Part shown: positions 14,572 through 18,963 of the stretch, piece by piece
Numbering within the stretch: the first letter of the stretch is position 1
How the letters are laid out: every line of letters begins with the position of its first letter
From: JAZGBC01 sp036444495
Lineage (GTDB): Bacteria; Pseudomonadota; Alphaproteobacteria; Kiloniellales; J153
DNA: 18,963 bases
Assembly: GCA_036444495.1 (NCBI GenBank)
Contig: JAZGBC010000182.1
Coordinates: 1-18,963 of the forward strand
Reading direction: 5' to 3'
Program-made: the position numbers and the translations under genes
Notes under the pieces: generated by a model
Database searches by the model: none
What the model saw: only the letters and a program-made list of their open reading frames with translations
What the model was told of the DNA's origin: nothing

Positions 14572-15337
14572 AGGCGCTGCGCGCGCCGCCGGCCTCGGCG
14601 CGGGCTTGATCCATCAGGCTGCGCATGCGCTTGATCGAACTGTCCAGCCCGGAGAATATCGCCTCGCCGACCAGGAAGTGCCCGATGTTCAATTCGACGA
14701 TCTCGGGAATCACCGCAACCGGCGCCACTGTGTCGAAAGTCAGGCCGTGGCCGGCGTGGCACTCAAGCCCCAGCCCGCTGGTCAGCGCCGCGGCCTCGAC
14801 GATGCGTTCCAACTCAGCGCGGGTTTCCGCCGAGTCACGGTCCTGGAGGAAGGCATCGCAATAGGCGCCGGTGTGCAACTCCACGATCGCGGCGTTCAGG
14901 TCCTTCGCCGCCTCGAGCTGGTGCGAATCCGGATCGACGAACAAGGAGACCCGTATGCCCGCCTGCAACAGCTTTTCGCAGTAAGGCCTGAGCGCCTCCA
15001 GCCCGCCGGCCACGTCGAGGCCACCTTCGGTGGTCACTTCCTGGCGCTTCTCGGGAACGATGCAGGCCGCGTTGGGCCGGTGGCGCAGGGCAATCTCCAG
15101 CATTTCCTGCGTGGCGGCGATTTCCAGATTGAGCGGCAGGTCGATCTGCTCGGATAGGCGCCGGATGTCGGCATCCGAAATGTGGCGCCGGTCCTCGCGC
15201 AGGTGCGCCGTGATGCCGTCAGCGCCGGCCGCGGCGGCTAGCCGCGCCGCGCGCACGGGATCGGGGTGACCGCCCCCGCGCGCGTTGCGGATAGTCGCCA
15301 CGTGATCGATATTCACTCCTAGGCGCAAGTACTCCAT
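14570..15337 (-). CDS. pdxJ: Pyridoxine 5'-phosphate synthase
   Basis: This 255-residue TIM-barrel enzyme condenses 1-deoxy-D-xylulose 5-phosphate with 3-amino-1-hydroxyacetone 1-phosphate to form pyridoxine 5'-phosphate, the last ring-forming step of DXP-dependent vitamin B6 synthesis. Conserved segments are LRLGVNIDHVATIRNARG at the N-terminus, GADGITAHLREDRRHI, LNLEIAAT, ACIVPEKRQEVTTEGGLDV, RVSLFVDPD, VELHTGAYC, GLECHAGHGLTFDT and the ELNIGHFLVGEAIFSGL phosphate site. ATG 15337 is preferred over TTG 15343. The first 119 bases also lie in the frame of the upstream DUF2062 gene. The TAA stop is partly supplied by the repeat element that follows. Confidence 0.97.
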   Translation of the reverse strand: MEYLRLGVNIDHVATIRNARGGGHPDPVRAARLAAAAGADGITAHLREDRRHISDADIRRLSEQIDLPLNLEIAATQEMLEIALRHRPNAACIVPEKRQEVTTEGGLDVAGGLEALRPYCEKLLQAGIRVSLFVDPDSHQLEAAKDLNAAIVELHTGAYCDAFLQDRDSAETRAELERIVEAAALTSGLGLECHAGHGLTFDTVAPVAVIPEIVELNIGHFLVGEAIFSGLDSSIKRMRSLMDQARAEAGGARSA

Positions 15338-15923
15338 CGTCAACTCCCAATCTGGTCTCGCTCAGTGGCGTTTGCAGGCTTTCCCGCCTGCGCCGCGCCC
15401 GGATCTTCCGGCGCATCAGCTTTCGCCGGCCGCGCTGATATTCCGCGACCATGCCGCGAACTGGCCAGAAAAACGCAAACCAAGCCACCAGGGCTACCGG
15501 CACACCGCCGACGGTCATCGGCCAGAGCACCGCCATCGGGCGGTCGAAAATGTAGTCCAAACTCAAGTGCTCGGGAAGCGTTGAGATCGTCCCGCCCAGA
15601 ATCCATTGGCCGAGGGTATAGATGGAGGCCCAGATAATGGGGAAGGTCCAGGGGTTTCCGACCACGGTCCCGAGGGCCGAAGCGACCAGGCTGCCCCGCA
15701 AGGCCAGAGCGAGCAGCGCGGCAACCACGAAATGGAGCCCAATGAAAGGGGTGAACGAGACAGCCGCTCCGCAGGCGAATCCGGCGGCGATCCGATAGGG
15801 CGTGCCCGGCAGGCGGCGCAGCCGGTGCGCGAAATAGACCGAGGCCCGGCGCCAGCCCGACCTGGGCCAGATCGCTTGAGCGATCCTGAGATAAATCGGC
15901 AGCGGGTTACGTCGAGCGAACAT
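15219..15923 (-). CDS. DUF2062-family membrane protein with an abnormal C-terminal tail
   Basis: This is a 234-residue protein with a basic N-terminus, then LPGTPYRIAAGFACGAAVSFTPFIGLHFVVAALLA, NPWTFPIIWASIYTLGQWILGG and a third hydrophobic stretch (MAVLWPMTVGGVPVALVAWFAFFWPV). These are hallmarks of DUF2062, small inner-membrane proteins of unknown function that often sit beside pdxJ or rsh. After the basic RRKLMRRKIRARRRRES the frame does not stop before pdxJ but runs 119 bases into it. The last about 40 residues (rich in Arg and Ser) are an out-of-frame reading of the conserved pdxJ start, so they are unlikely to be ancestral. A stop (TGA, 15342-15340) exists in another frame just before pdxJ, so a small indel near the 3' end may have removed the original stop. 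Confidence 0.8.
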   Translation of the reverse strand: MFARRNPLPIYLRIAQAIWPRSGWRRASVYFAHRLRRLPGTPYRIAAGFACGAAVSFTPFIGLHFVVAALLALALRGSLVASALGTVVGNPWTFPIIWASIYTLGQWILGGTISTLPEHLSLDYIFDRPMAVLWPMTVGGVPVALVAWFAFFWPVRGMVAEYQRGRRKLMRRKIRARRRRESLQTPLSETRLGVDDGVLAPRSEYRSRGDYPQRARGRSPRSRARGAASRRGRR

Positions 15924-15964
15924 CGGATACGGAGATCAAGGGTTTGGCGCCGAACCTGCCATCC

Positions 15965-15980
15965 TAACGTTGCAACGTTA
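15965..15980. promoter_or_regulatory. 16-bp perfect palindrome upstream of the DUF2062-pdxJ genes
   Basis: TAACGTTGCAACGTTA is a perfect palindrome in the 98-base gap between rsh and the DUF2062 gene, about 42 bases before the DUF2062 start. CGTTAACG (15976-15983), a second palindrome, overlaps its end. The spacing suits an operator for a dimeric repressor. No clear -35/-10 pair accompanies it. Confidence 0.4.
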
Positions 15981-15999
15981 ACGATTTGGTATCGCAAGG

Positions 16000-16040
16000 G
16001 AAAGGCCGAGCGTGACCCCCCTCAACTTCGGGCACGCTCG
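16000..16040 (-). terminator. Possible terminator hairpin at the end of rsh
   Basis: CGAGCGTG (16007-16014) and CACGCTCG (16033-16040) form an 8-bp stem with an 18-base loop that holds the rsh stop codon. On the minus strand it is followed by GCCTTTCCCTT, only moderately T-rich. It may reduce read-through from rsh into DUF2062-pdxJ. Confidence 0.4.
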
Positions 16041-18166
16041 ACCGAGGTGATAACGGGGGTGGCCCGGAGCGCGGCAATGATGTTGCTCAAGTGCTTGGCG
16101 TCCTGCACCTCCACATCCACCTGCATCTCGAAGAAATCGAGCGAGCGGTTGGTGATCTTGAGGTTGCTGATGTTGCCGTGATTCTTGCCGATGACCGTGG
16201 ACAGGCTGCCCAGGCTGCCCGGCTCGTTGGCGACGACCAGATGCAGGCGGCCGGTAAGCCCATCGACCTCCTCGCCCACGTTCCAGGCCAGGTCCACCCA
16301 GCGCTCGGGAGTATCCTGGAAATTGGCCAGAGTCTCGCAGTCGATGGTGTGGACCGTCACCCCCTTGCCGGTGGTCACGATGCCCACGATGCGCTCGCCC
16401 GGCAGGGGGTGGCAGCACTGGGCATAATGTACCGCCATGCCGGGGATCAGCCCCCGGATAGGCACGGCTGAATCCTTGCCCTTCTTGCGCGCGGCACGCG
16501 CGCGCCCGAAAGGCCAGACGCGCAGGTATTTCGCGGAATCCTTCACCCCTGGGAAAACCGCGACCAGCACCTCGCGCGCCGTGTGGTTGCCTTTGCCCAC
16601 CCAGGCGCAGAGATCGAGCACGGAATCGCATTTGAATTTCTTGAGCACGCCCTCAAGCGCCTTGTCGGTGAACTCGTAGCCCTCCTCGCGAAAGGACTTT
16701 TGCAGCATCTGACGGCCGAGCTCGCAGTACTGCTCGCGCTCCTTCATATGGACGAAGCGGCGGATGCGGGCCTTGGCCTTGCCGGTAACGACGAACTTTT
16801 CCCAGTCCGGCGAGGGCGTCTGCGCCTTGGAGATGAGGATTTCGACCTGATCGCCGTTCTTGAGTTCGGTCCTGAGCGGCACGATGCGCCCGTTGACCTT
16901 GGCGCCGACGCAGGTGTCGCCGACTTCCGAGTGCACGGCGTAAGCGAAGTCCACGGGCGTCGCCCCGCGCGGCAGGGCGATCAGGTCCCCCTTGGGCGTA
17001 AAGGAGAAGACCTGGTCCTGGAACATCTCGAGCTTGGTGTGTTCGAGGAACTCCTCCGGGTCGGTCGCGTGTTCCAGGATATCGAGCAGCTCGCGCAGCC
17101 AGCGGTACTGGCGGCCGTCAACCTTGATGTCTTCCTGTTTGTACATCCAGTGCGCGGCTACCCCGAACTCGGCGATTTCGTGCATCTCCTGCGTTCGGAT
17201 CTGGATTTCGATGCGCTGGCGCTCGGGCCCGATGATGCTGGTGTGCAAGGAACGGTAGCCGTTCGGCTTTGGCGTGGAGATGTAATCCTTGAAGCGGCCG
17301 GGCACCACGGGATAGCGCCCGTGCAGAACACCCAGCGCCTGATAGCATTCGCCCAGCGTATCGACCACGACGCGGAAGGCCATGATGTCGGAAAGCTGCT
17401 CGAAGGTGACCGCCTTCTTCTGCATCTTGTTCCAAATGGAATAGGCGCTCTTCATGCGCCCGGACGCGGCGGCCTCGACCCCCTCCTCCGACAGGGCCTG
17501 CTTCAGCTCTTCGATGATGATCGGCGGCAGGGCGTCGCCCCGGCCCCGGAGGAATTCCAGGCGCGTCTGGATCGACGCCCGGCCGTCCGGGTTCAGCTCG
17601 GCGAAAGCCAGATCCTGCAGCTCGTCCTTGAAGCGGTGCATGCCGATGCGCTCGGCCAACGGCGCATATATCTCCATGGTCTCGCGCGCGATGCGGCGGC
17701 GTTTCTCGGGCGATGAGATGTAGTGCAGGGTCTGCATGTTATGCAGCCGGTCGGCCAGCTTGACCAGCAGGACACGGATGTCCTCGGACATGGCCAGGAC
17801 CAGCTTGCGGAAGTTCTCCGCGTCCCTGGTCTGCTCGGACTGGAGTTCGAGCCGCGACAGCTTGGTCACGCCGTCGACCAGGCGGGCGATCTCCTTGCCG
17901 AACACCTGCTCTATGTCGTCCAGCGAGGTCTCGGTGTCCTCGACCAGGTCGTGCAGGAGCGCGGTAATGATGGAGCTGCTGTCCAGCTTGAGGTCGGTGA
18001 GAATGCCCGCGACCTCGATGGGATGGGAGAAATAGGGGTCGCCCGAGGCCCGCTTTTGCGAGCCGTGCAGCTTCATGGCGTAGACGTAGGCCCGGTTGAG
18101 CGCGTCTTCGTCCGTGCCCGGATCGTAGGCCCGGACCCGTTCGACCAATTCGAACTGCCGCATCAT
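16022..18166 (-). CDS. rsh: Bifunctional (p)ppGpp synthetase/hydrolase (RelA/SpoT homologue)
   Basis: This 714-residue protein has the full long-RSH layout. The N-terminal HD hydrolase has an intact catalytic LLHDLVEDT (His72-Asp73, Glu76-Asp77) and LADRLHNMQTL. The synthetase domain follows (SAYSIWNKMQKKAVTFEQLSDIMAFR, GRFKDYISTPKPNGYRSLHT). Then come TGS (FTPKGDLIALPRGATPVDFAYAVHSEVGD), a helical part, the conserved-Cys segment HYAQCCHPLPGERIVGI and a C-terminal ACT domain. RFKD is the charge-reversal motif typical of bifunctional Rel/SpoT enzymes, not of synthetase-only RelA. The enzyme makes (p)ppGpp from ATP and GTP/GDP during starvation and degrades it otherwise. Two adjacent ATGs (18166, 18163) are possible starts; neither has a strong Shine-Dalgarno. 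It follows rpoZ by 124 bases, as in other alphaproteobacteria. Omega being its neighbour fits with ppGpp action on RNA polymerase. Confidence 0.96.
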   Translation of the reverse strand: MMRQFELVERVRAYDPGTDEDALNRAYVYAMKLHGSQKRASGDPYFSHPIEVAGILTDLKLDSSSIITALLHDLVEDTETSLDDIEQVFGKEIARLVDGVTKLSRLELQSEQTRDAENFRKLVLAMSEDIRVLLVKLADRLHNMQTLHYISSPEKRRRIARETMEIYAPLAERIGMHRFKDELQDLAFAELNPDGRASIQTRLEFLRGRGDALPPIIIEELKQALSEEGVEAAASGRMKSAYSIWNKMQKKAVTFEQLSDIMAFRVVVDTLGECYQALGVLHGRYPVVPGRFKDYISTPKPNGYRSLHTSIIGPERQRIEIQIRTQEMHEIAEFGVAAHWMYKQEDIKVDGRQYRWLRELLDILEHATDPEEFLEHTKLEMFQDQVFSFTPKGDLIALPRGATPVDFAYAVHSEVGDTCVGAKVNGRIVPLRTELKNGDQVEILISKAQTPSPDWEKFVVTGKAKARIRRFVHMKEREQYCELGRQMLQKSFREEGYEFTDKALEGVLKKFKCDSVLDLCAWVGKGNHTAREVLVAVFPGVKDSAKYLRVWPFGRARAARKKGKDSAVPIRGLIPGMAVHYAQCCHPLPGERIVGIVTTGKGVTVHTIDCETLANFQDTPERWVDLAWNVGEEVDGLTGRLHLVVANEPGSLGSLSTVIGKNHGNISNLKITNRSLDFFEMQVDVEVQDAKHLSNIIAALRATPVITSVERARS

Positions 18167-18290
18167 GGGAGATATTTACGGCAGCCTGGCGCCGCCTTCA
18201 GCCTCATGACCCCATCGCCCGCGCTCGCGGCCACTCGCCGCCGGACCCCAGTACAAACCGGACAGGGCGAACGCGCGAGCCTGGCTGGCC

Positions 18291-18719
18291 TCAGGCCTTT
18301 TCGTCTTCGCTGCCGTCCGGCGTATCCTGGACCTCGGCCTCGCTCTTGGCCGCAGATTCTTCGCCTTTGTCTTTGTCGTCCTCTTCGGCGCTGATGGCCA
18401 GGGCGTCGATCGCCACGCTCTCCTCGCCATCGGCCGTCATACCGACGATCGTCATCTCGAAATCCGGCTGATCCTCTTCCGGTTCGTCGATCTCCACATG
18501 CTTCTGCATGCCCTGGACAAGGGAATCGTGAAGCTCCTCCAGGCCGACGGTCTTCTCGGCGATTTCCCGCAGGGCGACCACGGGGTTTTTGTCGTGGTCG
18601 CGCTCCACCGTCAGCGGCGAGCCGGCCGAGATGTCCCGCGCGCGCTGCGCCGCCAGCATGACAAGATCGAACCGGTTCGGAACCCTAAGCACACAGTCTT
18701 CAACCGTTACACGGGCCAT
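18291..18719 (-). CDS. rpoZ: RNA polymerase omega subunit
   Basis: This 142-residue protein assists RNA polymerase assembly by binding beta prime. The conserved core is at the start: MARVTVEDCVLRVPNRFDLVMLAAQRARDISAG, then the DHDKNPVVALREIAEKTV helix. From about residue 75 the protein becomes strongly acidic (EIDEPEEDQPDFE..., ...EEDDKDKGEESAAKSEAE), an extension common in alphaproteobacterial omega and probably disordered. ATG 18719 is preceded by GGAG about 10 bases upstream. A good promoter lies at 18780-18808. The rpoZ-rsh neighbourhood is conserved. Confidence 0.96.
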   Translation of the reverse strand: MARVTVEDCVLRVPNRFDLVMLAAQRARDISAGSPLTVERDHDKNPVVALREIAEKTVGLEELHDSLVQGMQKHVEIDEPEEDQPDFEMTIVGMTADGEESVAIDALAISAEEDDKDKGEESAAKSEAEVQDTPDGSEDEKA

Positions 18720-18779
18720 TTACGTCAAAGCTCCGGAAAAATTTGAAGGAATCGCGGCTTTCCGCTCTAAATCGCCTGG

Positions 18780-18808
18780 AATATATGGACGCCGCCCCGG
18801 GATGGCAA
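18780..18808 (-). promoter_or_regulatory. Sigma70-like promoter of rpoZ (and probably rsh)
   Basis: On the minus strand TTGCCA (18808-18803) and TATATT (18785-18780) are separated by exactly 17 bases. Transcription would start near 18773, leaving a leader of about 54 bases before the rpoZ ATG. The -35 lies just beyond the folK stop. This is the best promoter match in the window. Confidence 0.6.
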
Positions 18809-18822
18809 GGCGATTTGCTCGG

Positions 18823-18963
18823 CTACTCGATCGGTTGAGCAACCTGGTCCGGAGGCAGTAGCCCGGCCATTTCCGCCGCCGTCAGGCCGCTCACCGGGTG
18901 GCGCCAGCCTGGCGCGATCTCGGCCAGCGGCAGGACGACAAAGGCCCGGCCGGCCAGGCGCGG
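18823..18963 (-). CDS. folK: 2-amino-4-hydroxy-6-hydroxymethyldihydropteridine pyrophosphokinase, C-terminal end (5' part outside the window)
   Basis: Only the last 46 residues are present, with TAG at 18825-18823. The stretch RLAGRAFVVLPLAEIAPGWRHP matches the end of HPPK, where the (H)PR-x-x-x-RAFVL-PL-EIAP pattern follows the substrate-binding site. The enzyme transfers pyrophosphate from ATP to 6-hydroxymethyl-dihydropterin in folate synthesis. The order folK-rpoZ-rsh is the usual alphaproteobacterial one, which supports the call. The catalytic part lies outside the window. Confidence 0.8.
   Translation of the reverse strand, partial: PRLAGRAFVVLPLAEIAPGWRHPVSGLTAAEMAGLLPPDQVAQPIE

Overview
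The window looks like chromosomal DNA of a GC-rich alphaproteobacterium, most likely of the Rhodospirillales type. This rests on base composition, an alphaproteobacterial-style bifunctional RelA/SpoT with an RFKD motif, a ParC of alphaproteobacterial type, and the gene order folK-rpoZ-rsh-DUF2062-pdxJ-acpS-lepB-rnc-era-recO, which I know from that class. The assignment is inference from protein character and synteny; no rRNA or tRNA is present.

Left part (1-3917): the 3' end of a motB-like flagellar stator gene, a small RDD-family membrane protein and the N-degron enzyme Bpt all read rightward. They meet bioY (biotin uptake, leftward) tail to tail. An unusual two-domain glutathione S-transferase-like gene then reads rightward.

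Middle part (about 3930-7000): a type II restriction-modification island of clearly lower GC. It has an adenine-N6 methyltransferase (NPPY type) and, overlapping it by 4 bases, a BsuBI/PstI-family endonuclease split by a +1 frameshift near base 6062. As read, methylation should be intact while cleavage is probably lost. The island lies between the 3' ends of the GST gene and parC. An 8-bp tandem duplication sits at the parC stop.

Right part (7014-18963): every gene reads leftward in a long housekeeping array. From upstream to downstream these are folK (partial), rpoZ, rsh, a DUF2062 membrane protein, pdxJ, acpS, lepB, rnc, era, recO, an FAD-dependent D-amino-acid dehydrogenase-like gene, and parC. 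Several junctions overlap (lepB/rnc 8 nt, recO/oxidoreductase ATGA, DUF2062/pdxJ 119 nt), which suggests translational coupling. A convincing sigma70-like promoter precedes rpoZ.

The most unexpected structure is a 268-bp MITE-like element (14304-14571) with 33-bp terminal inverted repeats (31/33 identical), inserted between pdxJ and acpS. A solitary copy of its end (17/18 identical) forms the convergent bpt/bioY junction and supplies the last codons and stop of bioY. I found no CRISPR array, tRNA, integrase or transposase gene. All gaps without a gene are shorter than 300 bases; the largest, 296 bases between acpS and pdxJ, is the MITE-like element.
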